This document shows positions 7,177-15,957 of a stretch of 64,000 nucleotides of DNA, in pieces (position 1 is the first letter of the stretch; every line of letters begins with the position of its first letter). Source of the DNA: Gemmata massiliana (GTDB lineage: Bacteria; Planctomycetota; Planctomycetia; Gemmatales; Gemmataceae); the NCBI RefSeq assembly GCF_901538265.1, contig NZ_LR593886.1, forward strand, positions 3,208,843 through 3,272,842. Reading direction: 5' to 3'. The translations under genes were made by a program, and so were the position numbers. Under the pieces are notes generated by a model. The model was not told where the DNA came from, did not search any database, and saw only the letters and a list, made by a program, of their open reading frames with translations.

Positions 7177-10095
7177 TCACACAGTTCGGAGCAGTGCTAC
7201 CGGGAACGCTCCCAGGACCGCGCCCACCGGCAGGGAACCGCCGCTCGGTTCCACCGCTGCTCCCGTAAACACATTCTCCCAACGCGCCGCCGTGAACTCT
7301 TCGGGGAGCGGTAATGCGGTGTCGCCCCACGCACTGTGACGGGCCGGCAGGCGCGGAACGATGACCGCGGCAGCCCGTGACCCGTCCGTGCGGAGGAACG
7401 CGAACACGCGATCCGTCTGATCGCCAATTGCCGCGAGCGGCACGTATTTGCCGCGGGCGAACACGTCCGGCCACTCGCGCCGGGCGCGCAGTGCGAGAGC
7501 GGTCACGAACAGTTTCGTGCGCGGGTCGGAGAGGCTCGCGGCGAGCTCGCGCGCGAGGCGATTCCGACCGTCGCTCGTGGCACTTCGGGCATCAATATCG
7601 CGCAACCACTCCGCACGCGAATCGTAATCGACCGGCCGGCGGTTGTCCGGATCCACGAGCGAGAAATCCCACGATTCTGTGCCCTGGTACGTATCCGGAA
7701 CTCCGGGGGCCGCACAGCGGATCAGCGTTTGTGCCAGCGAGTTGATGCGCCCGAACCCCGCCACGCGCTCGGCGAACGCCCCCAGATCGCGGAGGAACGC
7801 GCCGGAGACGTCCGCGTCCAGCACGCGGTCAATAAACGTCGCGATTGCGGCTTCGTACTCCGGGTTCGGGTTGATCCAGCTCGTGTGAACTTTCGCCTCG
7901 GCCAGTGCCTTCCGCATGTACTCGCGGATGCGCGGGGTAAAATCTGAGGGGGTGAAGGGGTGAGCGGGTGAAGGGGAGATAAAGACCTCAGCGCCCTCTA
8001 TCTTTTTCACCCCTTCACCCGCTCCCCCCTTCACCCCCTCACCAAGGAAGGGCCACGCACCGACGAGCGTTTGGTACAGAAGGTACTCTTCGTTCGCGCC
8101 CGGAGCGAGCGTGCCGTCGACTTCGGTTCTGTGCGCGTGGTTCAGCCCGGACCAGTGCGTGACGCGCTCGGCCCATTCTTCGGGGATCTCCGACAGCACG
8201 CTGATTCGCGCCCGCACGTCTTCACCGCGCTTGGTGTCGTGTGTCGAGAGCGGTGATAACCCGCCGGGCATTGTGATACGGGCGGCGAGAAAGGCGTGAA
8301 CCGCGTCCGGCTTCCATCCAAACTTTCCCGGCTCCCCGCCCACTTCGTTGAGCGAGGTGAGCCGGTTGTACACGTAGAACGCAGTGTCTTCCACGCCCTT
8401 GGCCGCCACCGGCGATGTGACCTGCTGGAACTTGCCGGCGAAGCTCCGCTGGAGGGCGCGGTATTCGGACGACGCCGGGCCGCTCGGCGAATCTTTCAGG
8501 AGTACAGTATCGCGGATGAAATCGAACACCGTCTTGCCTAGCAGCGGGTTCCGCCGGTACGCCCAGCGCGTCGCTTTCCCAATGACGGCCTTATCGGTGT
8601 CGGTTACGGTGTCGGTAACGTAGGACCGGTACACCGGGAAACACGCGACCACCTCGCGCAGTGCTTTCCGGATACCGTTGAGCGTGAAGTCGCGGCTGCG
8701 CCGGTCGCGGCGTGCGATGCGGTCGAGTTGGTGCGCGAGCGCGTTTAGTTCGCTCGCGAGCGACGACTGCGACACCTGGCGCTTCCCGCGGTACACCACT
8801 TCGGGCCACGGATCGTCTAGCCCGGTGAACTGCTGGTAGAACGCGGTGAGCGGGCCTTCGCCTGAACGATCGACGAATAGACCGTTGACTGCGTGAATGA
8901 ACTCGTAACCCGTTGTCCCGGCACACGCCCAATCGGGGGGCAGTGTTTCGCCGTCGCCGAGGATCTTCTCCACCACGACGTAGAGCGGTTTCTCGCCCCC
9001 GCACGCGGACTGGAGCCGGTCGAGGTACTCTTTGGGATCGAACAGGCCGTCCGGGTGGTCGATGCGCAGCCCATCGGCGATCCCCGCACGCACCCAGCGG
9101 AACCAGGTCGCGTGGACCGCGTCGAACACCTCTGCGTGCTCGGTACTGAGCGCGGCGAGGTCGTTCACGTCGAAGAACCGGCGGTAGTTGATCTCGTCCG
9201 AAGCGACGCGCCAGAAACACGGGCGGTACGCTTGCGCTTCGAGGAGTTCGTCGAGCGCGGCGAAGCTCGCTGGATCGCCCGCTTTCCCCGCGATGGTGAC
9301 CAGGGCCGCGCTTATCGCGTCGGCCGCTTCGGGGAACCGCTCGGCGAGTTCTGTGAGCCGGCGACAAATTGCAATTACCTCCACGCGCATTTCCGCAACG
9401 CGCGCTGCGTCCGTCTCTGTTCGTGGCGGAAGATTTTTGACCGCGTGGAGAACGCTCGCCAATTCGATCACCGACGGGTGCTCGGGGCCGAACTTCTCGC
9501 GCACGAGGATCGCGGCCGGTGCGAGAATACGGTCGTAGGTGCGCGGATCGAGCGGGAGCTGGTTGTCGTGGACGCGGACGGCGAACCCGCCGTTCTCGAA
9601 CGCGGGCACGAATTGCCCGGATTCGAGAACGGCCCCATACTGGTCACCCAGTACGGGGAGCAGCAACCGGCCGTGCATCTGCGGGCGCGGCGAATCGTTC
9701 CATGCGATGTCGAAGTGCCCGGCGAACCGCGACGCTTGACCGTGTTCGAGCAGGTCCGCCCACCACGAGTTCCCGGTTCCCACACACATGTGGTTCGGCA
9801 CCGCGTCCAAAAGTAACCCCATGCCGCGCTCGCGCAGGTCCGCGCCGAGTGCGGCGAGATCGTCTTCCGTTCCCACTTCGGGGTTCAGCGCGGAGTGGTC
9901 GATTACGTCGTAACCGTGTGTGCTCCCTGGGCGCGCTTTTAAGATGGGAGAGGCATAGAGGTGCGTAACACCGAGCGCGTGCAAGTAAGGCACGACCGCA
10001 CGGGCATCGCGAAGTCTGAAACCGGCGTGAAACTGGAGCCGGTACGTCGCCCCGGGAACGTGCGCCGCACGCACCGGGGTGTAGGAGGAACTCAT
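7177..10095 (-). CDS. treY: Malto-oligosyltrehalose synthase with in-frame repeat insertion
   Basis: A GH13 enzyme of 972 residues that isomerises the reducing-end alpha-1,4 bond of maltodextrins to alpha,alpha-1,1. Seen: ATYRLQFHAGFRL at the N-terminus, LLDAVPNHM, GLRIDHPDGLFDP at about 342-354 (catalytic Asp), VVVEKIL (acid/base Glu near 376) and the C-terminal FSLVDPDNRRPVDY block. The start is taken at MSSSYTP (10095), where family similarity begins, rather than 22 codons upstream. It is longer than usual partly because a 95-bp palindromic element at 7946-8040 adds about 31 Gly/Pro/Lys-rich residues (near 686-717) between VGAWPF and the conserved AKVHTSWINPN. The reading frame is intact, so the enzyme is probably active with a loop insertion. 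Confidence 0.95.
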   Translation of the reverse strand: MSSSYTPVRAAHVPGATYRLQFHAGFRLRDARAVVPYLHALGVTHLYASPILKARPGSTHGYDVIDHSALNPEVGTEDDLAALGADLRERGMGLLLDAVPNHMCVGTGNSWWADLLEHGQASRFAGHFDIAWNDSPRPQMHGRLLLPVLGDQYGAVLESGQFVPAFENGGFAVRVHDNQLPLDPRTYDRILAPAAILVREKFGPEHPSVIELASVLHAVKNLPPRTETDAARVAEMRVEVIAICRRLTELAERFPEAADAISAALVTIAGKAGDPASFAALDELLEAQAYRPCFWRVASDEINYRRFFDVNDLAALSTEHAEVFDAVHATWFRWVRAGIADGLRIDHPDGLFDPKEYLDRLQSACGGEKPLYVVVEKILGDGETLPPDWACAGTTGYEFIHAVNGLFVDRSGEGPLTAFYQQFTGLDDPWPEVVYRGKRQVSQSSLASELNALAHQLDRIARRDRRSRDFTLNGIRKALREVVACFPVYRSYVTDTVTDTDKAVIGKATRWAYRRNPLLGKTVFDFIRDTVLLKDSPSGPASSEYRALQRSFAGKFQQVTSPVAAKGVEDTAFYVYNRLTSLNEVGGEPGKFGWKPDAVHAFLAARITMPGGLSPLSTHDTKRGEDVRARISVLSEIPEEWAERVTHWSGLNHAHRTEVDGTLAPGANEEYLLYQTLVGAWPFLGEGVKGGAGEGVKKIEGAEVFISPSPAHPFTPSDFTPRIREYMRKALAEAKVHTSWINPNPEYEAAIATFIDRVLDADVSGAFLRDLGAFAERVAGFGRINSLAQTLIRCAAPGVPDTYQGTESWDFSLVDPDNRRPVDYDSRAEWLRDIDARSATSDGRNRLARELAASLSDPRTKLFVTALALRARREWPDVFARGKYVPLAAIGDQTDRVFAFLRTDGSRAAAVIVPRLPARHSAWGDTALPLPEEFTAARWENVFTGAAVEPSGGSLPVGAVLGAFPVALLRTV
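7946..8040. repeat. Palindromic element inserted in frame in treY
   Basis: Arms of 31 bases at 7946-7976 and 8010-8040 are reverse complements with one mismatch and enclose a 33-base centre. Each arm is built from repeats of gtgaagggg or ccccttcac. A looser relative lies at 20578-20672. Its length keeps the treY frame open in the direction used. Confidence 0.9.
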
Positions 10096-10434
10096 TGAGC
10101 CGTTTCGTTTTAAATCAGCGGTCGCGGTTCCGGACCCGACCTCGCCGGCACACGTCTGCATTCAAACCGTGGCGAGTAGGAAGATGCAAGTTTCGCGCCT
10201 ACTCCGGGGCAGAGGCAGTGTGGTGGGGTGTTGTGTGCTGTCGAATGAACCAGAGCGGATCGGAAGAGGTAAAGAATTTGCAGCGGATTAACGCGAATGA
10301 ACGTGGATTTGGAAAATGAGATTCGAGTGCCAAGAATGGGATACCGGAGTTTTTCCAATCTGCGTTTATCTGCGTTATCCGCGGTTCTGGTTCTCTTCTG
10401 TTGGATATTTGTGAACAGAAGTGCGCAAACGAAA
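10096..10434. other. Intergenic region upstream of treY, no gene seen
   Basis: The gap is less GC-rich than its surroundings. It contains phrases such as gcggattaacgcgaatgaac (10275-10294) and ctgcgtttatctgcgttatc (10361-10380), which look like degenerate dispersed repeats; similar wording recurs at 14205-14250 and 42250-42290. The treY promoter should lie here but no clear -10/-35 pair was picked out. Confidence 0.4.
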
Positions 10435-10475
10435 CAGCGCCTCGCCGCTCGAAACCTCCGAGCGGCGAGGCGCTG
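10435..10475 (-). terminator. Hairpin terminator of the HEAT/heme-motif gene
   Basis: A perfect 17-bp stem (10435-10451 with 10459-10475) closes a 7-base loop eight bases after the stop codon of the leftward gene that ends at 10484. The following bases on the minus strand are TTTCGTTTGC, only a weak T tract. Confidence 0.75.
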
Positions 10476-10483
10476 GGTTCATG

Positions 10484-12154
10484 TTATTCGGACTTGCCGG
10501 TGTGCCCGAGCAGCTTTCGCCATGCGTCTGCGGTCGGGGCCGTGTCCTTTCCGGTGAGGTCGCGGAGTGCGGTCAGCGCGGCTTTGTGATAGGGCGACAG
10601 TACGCCGGTTTCCTTCGGCGTGAGTTGGGCGCGATAGGTTTCAGCTTCCTCGTCGGTCAGCTTGCGCGCGCGGACGAAGAAATCGAACCGTTGCATCTCC
10701 GGCCACGGGTGCGCGTCCTTGACCGGTAGCAACGCGGAGAAGTCCTGCCGCAAGTAGGTCACGTCGAGGCGGATCAACAGTTCCGGTACGGACTGCCGGT
10801 AACCCTCGGCCGGTGTCGGGAGCGGTTGTCCCTGAATCGCGACCTCGGCCGAGATCGCGTTGGCGTTCGGAGCCCCCGAACCGGTCGGCGCGTGGCACAT
10901 GAGACAGTTGCGGTGGTGGTTCACCTTCACCATTTCGAGTGCTACCGTACTCGCCTTCCCGCCCACCTCTTTCGTCACCGGCATCCGCGGGTCGGCCACG
11001 TCGAGAACCGCGAGCAAGTTGGGAATGAGATCCGTGCGTTCGAGTTTCGTGATCGCTTCCGCCGCGCGCTTGGCTACCGCGGGCCACGGGTACCGCAGCC
11101 CCTTCACCAGTACGTCGGTGTAGTCTTTTTCGCGGCGCACTTTGAGGGCAGCGATCGCGGCCGCGCGCACGTCGTCTTCGGCCGAGAACAGAACCATGCG
11201 GGCCAGCGCCTTGGACGACTCGACGTGGGACACGCCCGCGAGGTACTTCACCAACCCCAAACGGATCTCGGCTGTTTCGGGCGCGAGCATCTGCGTGAGC
11301 GCGGCCATGCGTGCGAGCGTGATATGTTCGATCGCTTCTTTGTCGGCGCGGCCACGTGCGGCGTCCTCTTGATCGCAAAGTGTGCCGTACTGCTGCCAGA
11401 ACGATTGTGGCGCCCGAAACGCTTGCTGCGGCAGCCCGGGAGAATTCACCACCGGTTGAAGCGCTTGCGCGGGCACGAAGTTCGTGTCGATGAAGCCCTG
11501 CCCACCTGCCTGTCCACCAAAGGATCGCACGGTTGTGACCGGGAACTGACCAGAGCCGAGTGCTTGGCGCACGGTGTTCACGGCTTGCGTGAAGTATTTG
11601 GCGCGCTCGCCGTCGACGCGGCAATCGTCGCCCATTGCAAACGGCATCCCGGCCAGATCCGACCGGCTCTCTAGCAGCGCGGACATAAACGCATCGGTTT
11701 TCTTCGCGTTCATGTGGTTGATCTTCGCGATCTGGTGCGCGGTCCGTTCGGCGAGATTCGCCTCCGGGGACACCTTTTCCGGCTTCGCCTGGAACTCGAC
11801 CTCGACTACTTTCTTCAGATCGTCGGTGAGAACCGGGCCGCTAATCGGGGCGACCTTCGGCGCCACCGGGAGCAAATTCTTAACCGGTGTTTTCGGGTCG
11901 ATCTGGAACACGAACCGTTGAGCGGGCGGGGTGCTCGGTACACCGAGCGGGGGAATCGACGGCGGGGTCGGTGTGGGGCTGGGAGGGAGCGCGAGTGGTT
12001 GGTTCGCGGGCGCAGGGGGTGTGGGCGCTGGTAACAGCGTTCCCGGCTCCGCGCTCGGGGGTGTTGATGGGGAACCCGGTGGTTGAGCCGCACTTAAGAG
12101 CGCGACCGCGAGTGTCCCGACTACACACTGAATCGACTTCCGACAGCCGGTCAT
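10484..12154 (-). CDS. Exported HEAT-repeat protein with one CxxCH heme motif
   Basis: A 556-residue protein. The start at 12154 is fixed by GGAGGGG seven bases upstream. A hydrophobic signal segment (CVVGTLAVALLSAA) is followed by about 60 residues of Pro-rich linker, then a helical region with HEAT-like repeats (for example DDVRAAAIAALKVRREKDY and PWPAVAKRAAEAITKLER, about 325-385). C417-L-M-C420-H421 is a cytochrome c-type heme attachment motif, so the protein may bind one heme outside the membrane. Similar HEAT plus CxxCH proteins are common in planctomycetes and often form part of large exported redox proteins; the function here is unknown. A stem-loop follows the stop. Confidence 0.75.
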   Translation of the reverse strand: MTGCRKSIQCVVGTLAVALLSAAQPPGSPSTPPSAEPGTLLPAPTPPAPANQPLALPPSPTPTPPSIPPLGVPSTPPAQRFVFQIDPKTPVKNLLPVAPKVAPISGPVLTDDLKKVVEVEFQAKPEKVSPEANLAERTAHQIAKINHMNAKKTDAFMSALLESRSDLAGMPFAMGDDCRVDGERAKYFTQAVNTVRQALGSGQFPVTTVRSFGGQAGGQGFIDTNFVPAQALQPVVNSPGLPQQAFRAPQSFWQQYGTLCDQEDAARGRADKEAIEHITLARMAALTQMLAPETAEIRLGLVKYLAGVSHVESSKALARMVLFSAEDDVRAAAIAALKVRREKDYTDVLVKGLRYPWPAVAKRAAEAITKLERTDLIPNLLAVLDVADPRMPVTKEVGGKASTVALEMVKVNHHRNCLMCHAPTGSGAPNANAISAEVAIQGQPLPTPAEGYRQSVPELLIRLDVTYLRQDFSALLPVKDAHPWPEMQRFDFFVRARKLTDEEAETYRAQLTPKETGVLSPYHKAALTALRDLTGKDTAPTADAWRKLLGHTGKSE

Positions 12155-12380
12155 AACGTGCCCCTCCTGGAGTGGTAGATAACCGGCTCCGCTCCCCAAT
12201 CGGGGCGAAGCGGATACGATGCTACCTCAAATTGAGGTGTGTCCACAAGGTGTCTGAAGGATTTCAAGTAAGGTGTGACGAATAAGAGACTTCGATACGT
12301 TTGGAATGAAACGGGCGCCGGGGTTCCGTCCGGTTGGTGCGCGCTGTTATCATTGAGGACCGCGCCATATTGGAGTTGAG

Positions 12381-14156
12381 ATGCGCCTTCGACTCTTCGC
12401 CCCGCTCGTCGTTTTGCTAGTGACGTCGCTCCCGGCTCGCGCGGCGGTGATTGTGATCGGAAACTATACCGACGCGGACATCGCGTTCACCATCGCCGAA
12501 CCGGACGAAAAAGCCCGGTCCTACAAGGTACTCTCCAACACGGTTGTTCCCGTATTCGTCACCGGTCCGGCCGACATCGTATTTACCACGAAGGGGCGCG
12601 AGACGAAGTTGCGCCTCGACATGTACAGCGCCTATCTTTTTCTACCCGACCCGACAGCGGATCTCCGCCTGGAGGGACTGGAGTTGCCCGGGAACGCTCT
12701 GGATCGCGATTCGCGCCCGGAAGTGAACCCGGTCCCGCGCGACCCGCCCGTGAAGATTCCCGTAACGATGCTCGTAGACGACGTGGACCCGCGTGCGGAC
12801 GAACTCTGGCAGAAGGAGTTGCGGAAGCGCTTCGACGAAGCCGCGGATGTGATCGAGAAAGCGGCGGGGGTTCGGTTCACGCTGGCGGGGTTCGACACCT
12901 GGAAGTCCGACCCGACCGCGAAGAACACGAGCGACTTGCTCGACGGACTCGAAAAAGCGGTGAAGGCGAAAGAAGGAGCGCTCGTTCTCGGGTATTCGAG
13001 CCGCAAGATCGATGAAAAGGTCGATCCCGCGTTTGGGGCGGCGCGCGGGCTGAGTGGGCGGCATATCCTCATTCGCGAATGGAGACCGCGGAGCGAACTC
13101 GAGCGCGGAGAGGTGCTGGTTCATTTCCTCGCGCAGGCGATTGGCGGCGTGGGTTCGCCCGATCCGGGTTCCGCGCTCCGGGCGAAACTCGGCGACCGGT
13201 ACGCGCACCGGCCCGGGGCAGTGGTCCGGCTCGACCCGCTCAACGCGCTCTTACTCAACTTGTGGGCCGACGAGCGCCGGCGTGAACCTGGGGTCACGTT
13301 CGACTCGTTGACCGCCTCGAATCGTGTGCGGATGACGCGGATTTACAAGGCGCTCCTGAAGGCCGCGCCGGGAGATCCGCTCGCAATCGCTTACCTTAAC
13401 GAACTCGATCGCGACGTCGCGAAGAACCCGGACCCGCCTTTGAAAAGACCCGATCCGCCGGCCAAATCGACCAAACGCGACGAGATCATGCGGAAGGTGG
13501 TCAAAGCGGTGACCGCCCGCGCGAAGCTCAATTCCGAGGCGGGTGCGAGTGCCCTGGTGGGCGACGAACTTACAGCCGCTTACATCCGCACGGCAGCGGA
13601 AACCGCGGTTCGTTTGCGCGGGCCGGAGATGGTGTCCGCGGTTCTGATCGCGCTCGGTATCGCGCTGGACGAAACTGGTACACTTGCTGACGATGCGACA
13701 ACTGCCGGGGCCGTCAAGGACATCGAAACGACCGAAGAACGTGCGGAGCGGCTCGCGGTATTGGGGAACCCCACACTCGGTGGGCGCCGCGACCTGTGCC
13801 GCCGGTTCTTTATCGGCTGTGCGATCGGCGAACTGCTCCGGGACGCGGCCGAAGACGCCGCGGTCGGTCGGGCTCTGCTCGATCTTCACAAGCCCGCGAA
13901 CTTGCGTGTGCCCGTGCTCGCGGCCGAGCTTGCCGGAATCACGTTTGGTCGCGCCATGCAGCAGGACGTGGAGCTACTCCACGACGCACACCGCAAATTC
14001 ACGGCAACCGACTACCTGCCGCCCATGAAGGGGCTGCGCGACTGTCTTTCGGCGGAGAAATTCGGGGAACTGTATGGCGACTCCAGCGATGCGCGATTCC
14101 TCGCCGTGCTCGCTGACATCCGCAAACGTCTTAAAGAGATGAAAGCGTACAAGTGA
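12381..14156 (+). CDS. Exported protein of unknown function (591 residues)
   Basis: The ATG is preceded by GGAG at five bases. A signal peptide (MRLRLFAPLVVLLVTSLPARA) leads into a beta-rich N-terminal part (VIVIGNYTDADIAFTIAEPD, DIVFTTKGRETKLRL). A middle section (FDEAADVIEKAAGVRFTLAG, ILIREWRPRSELERGEVLVH) is alpha/beta. The layout of an HFLAQAIGG motif inside a segment about 230 residues in faintly recalls a metallopeptidase helix but lacks HExxH, so no activity is claimed. The C-terminal 200 residues are helical, with a Cys-containing stretch DLCRRFFIGCAIG. It is a single gene, convergent with the lipoprotein gene across a bidirectional hairpin. Confidence 0.7.
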   Translation: MRLRLFAPLVVLLVTSLPARAAVIVIGNYTDADIAFTIAEPDEKARSYKVLSNTVVPVFVTGPADIVFTTKGRETKLRLDMYSAYLFLPDPTADLRLEGLELPGNALDRDSRPEVNPVPRDPPVKIPVTMLVDDVDPRADELWQKELRKRFDEAADVIEKAAGVRFTLAGFDTWKSDPTAKNTSDLLDGLEKAVKAKEGALVLGYSSRKIDEKVDPAFGAARGLSGRHILIREWRPRSELERGEVLVHFLAQAIGGVGSPDPGSALRAKLGDRYAHRPGAVVRLDPLNALLLNLWADERRREPGVTFDSLTASNRVRMTRIYKALLKAAPGDPLAIAYLNELDRDVAKNPDPPLKRPDPPAKSTKRDEIMRKVVKAVTARAKLNSEAGASALVGDELTAAYIRTAAETAVRLRGPEMVSAVLIALGIALDETGTLADDATTAGAVKDIETTEERAERLAVLGNPTLGGRRDLCRRFFIGCAIGELLRDAAEDAAVGRALLDLHKPANLRVPVLAAELAGITFGRAMQQDVELLHDAHRKFTATDYLPPMKGLRDCLSAEKFGELYGDSSDARFLAVLADIRKRLKEMKAYK

Positions 14157-14294
14157 GTGGCGTCCGCCGCTTTGTGCGGTCGTAGTATGCGGCTACAAAG
14201 CGTCCATTGTCCGATCCGCGCTATCGGCGTTATCCGGGGTTCTTCTTTTTGCTTCTACGCTACGACGATCCGAAACCGAACCCACCATCGCAAA

Positions 14295-14326
14295 ACGCCC
14301 GCGGTCCCAGAAAGGATCGCGGGCGT
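14295..14326. terminator. Bidirectional hairpin between convergent genes
   Basis: Arms acgcccgcggtcc (14295-14307) and ggatcgcgggcgt (14314-14326) pair over 13 bases with one G:T. The hairpin has a run of A on its left flank (caaaa) and tttact after cggcg on its right. It lies between the stop at 14156 and the stop at 14359 of the facing gene. Confidence 0.65.
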
Positions 14327-14358
14327 CGGCGTTTACTATTATGGCTCACGTCTTACGG

Positions 14359-14838
14359 TCAGTCCAACTTTAGTTCGAGCGGTGTCGTTGGTGAGACGAT
14401 ATCGGCCGTGAGCCCGGACGTTAGCGGGTCTGCGTACTTCTGGGGGATCTTGAACCACTGGCCCTTCGGGGGCTTCGGCGGAGGCTCGACCCCCGATTCC
14501 TTTCGCGCCTGTTCCATCTGGAGCTTGACCGATTGCGGGACCGGTAGCTCGTAGTACGGGTCCGGGCTGTAGACGCCGACCCGCGCCGGTCCCACCGGGA
14601 CGCGCGGAACGGTGAACGTCCCGTCCGGTTGAATGTGACCGTAGTACGTCATCTGGTCCGCCCCGATGACGCTTACGGTGCCGTACACGACCGGGCGCCC
14701 GTGGTACGAAACCGACCCGCTCACGTCCGCGTGCGACTTCCCGCACCCCGTGACCGCGAACACCGCGACGAGTGCGATCCAGCCCGCGCGCGCGGTGAAC
14801 CGGCGCGCCCCTTCGAGTTGGTGTGTGAATGCGTTCAT
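14359..14838 (-). CDS. Lipoprotein with carboxypeptidase-regulatory-like beta domain
   Basis: A 159-residue protein with an N-terminal helix ending in a lipobox (AVFAVTGC, Cys near 32), so it should be lipidated and held at a membrane. The mature part [20 protein letters not shown] then [21 protein letters not shown] is the repeated-strand pattern of carboxypeptidase regulatory-like domains, which planctomycetes pair with DUF1559 proteins. Its ATG overlaps the TGA of the upstream DUF1559 gene by four bases, so the two are translated together. A binding or assembly role is likely; a catalytic one is not suggested. Confidence 0.8.
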   Translation of the reverse strand: MNAFTHQLEGARRFTARAGWIALVAVFAVTGCGKSHADVSGSVSYHGRPVVYGTVSVIGADQMTYYGHIQPDGTFTVPRVPVGPARVGVYSPDPYYELPVPQSVKLQMEQARKESGVEPPPKPPKGQWFKIPQKYADPLTSGLTADIVSPTTPLELKLD

Positions 14839-15860
14839 TCGGGGACCACCTCACTGCCGGCAATGGTCACCATCGCGGGCAGCACGCCGGTGCCCGCGGT
14901 GTACGCGAACAACCGCACGCTGCCGTCGGCCAGGAGCCAGTTCCCGCCGGCCGTGTGCGGGCTGTTGTACCGGTCCTGGCTGCACGAATCGGACGCCACG
15001 AACGGCGCGTAGCGCCCGGGCAGCGACCCCGGGCACGCCGTCAGCGTGATCGCCCCGTTCGGGCCGACGCCGCCGAACGAGTTCTGGTTGGGGAACGCGA
15101 GCAGAGTGTGGTAGTCGGCCCCGGCCCAGGTCGTTCCGCGCAGCGTCACGTGGCGCTCGCCGACCGCGACCGTGTTGCTCAACCCGTCCATGATGCTCGT
15201 CATTTGCACGCGCGGGCGGATGCTCATGTCCGGTCCGAACGGGGTCTTCACGGGGAACATGCCGTTGCTCGCGTTCATCCCGAGCGGTCCCGTCGCCGGG
15301 TCGGTGTTCTCGTCGCTCCCGGTAACGCCCGCGTAGCTGGCCCACGCGGGGAGCGGCGTCGGGTTGGTTCCCGCCGTCGGCGCCACGGCCGACGGGCACA
15401 CGTAGACCGAGACCGATACGGCGCTCATCGCGGAGAACCCGGAGGAGATGTCCGATGCCGACGACTTGCCCGCGGTCAGGCGCTGCACCGCGTCCTGTTC
15501 GACGTAAGGCAGCACCCGCATCATCCAGCCGCCGATTTCTTCCGGCGAGATCGCGGCCGAGGTTCCGGGCTGGTACGCCAGGAACGCGGGCATCTGTGCC
15601 CCGCCCAGGCTCGAACTCAGGCTTGCTGGGAAGACCGGGCGGCCCGTGGGGAACCGCTGGTTCGCGTCGTGGTAGTTGTGAAGCGCCAGGCCGATTTGCT
15701 TCAGGTTGTTCTGACACTTGAGGCGCGCCGCGGCCTCGCGCACCTTTTGCACCGCGGGCAAGAGTAACCCGATGAGGATCGCGATAATGGCGATCACCAC
15801 CAACAATTCAATGAGCGTGAACGCGGTTCGGCGGCCGATCGAACGGGGGACAGTGGGCAT
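14835..15860 (-). CDS. DUF1559 pseudopilin-like protein
   Basis: A 341-residue protein. [20 protein letters not shown] at the N-terminus is a type IV pilin-like prepilin peptidase site (AFTLIE) followed by a membrane helix; [13 protein letters not shown] begins the DUF1559 domain. Near the end [12 protein letters not shown] is the H-x9-DG motif typical of these planctomycete proteins. The start at 15860 has GGAG nine bases upstream; a longer frame begins 43 codons earlier without support. These proteins are expanded to dozens of copies in planctomycetes and are thought to be surface or secretion-associated. It is followed, with ATGA overlap, by a lipoprotein. Confidence 0.93.
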   Translation of the reverse strand: MPTVPRSIGRRTAFTLIELLVVIAIIAILIGLLLPAVQKVREAAARLKCQNNLKQIGLALHNYHDANQRFPTGRPVFPASLSSSLGGAQMPAFLAYQPGTSAAISPEEIGGWMMRVLPYVEQDAVQRLTAGKSSASDISSGFSAMSAVSVSVYVCPSAVAPTAGTNPTPLPAWASYAGVTGSDENTDPATGPLGMNASNGMFPVKTPFGPDMSIRPRVQMTSIMDGLSNTVAVGERHVTLRGTTWAGADYHTLLAFPNQNSFGGVGPNGAITLTACPGSLPGRYAPFVASDSCSQDRYNSPHTAGGNWLLADGSVRLFAYTAGTGVLPAMVTIAGSEVVPE

Positions 15861-15957
15861 AATTCGGCTCTCCACAAGGTGGAACGAGTGGACCCGACTC
15901 GTTGCCCGTTTCGTAGGGCACGAGCGAGGGAAAAAAGATGCGGCCACGGCCGGGCCG

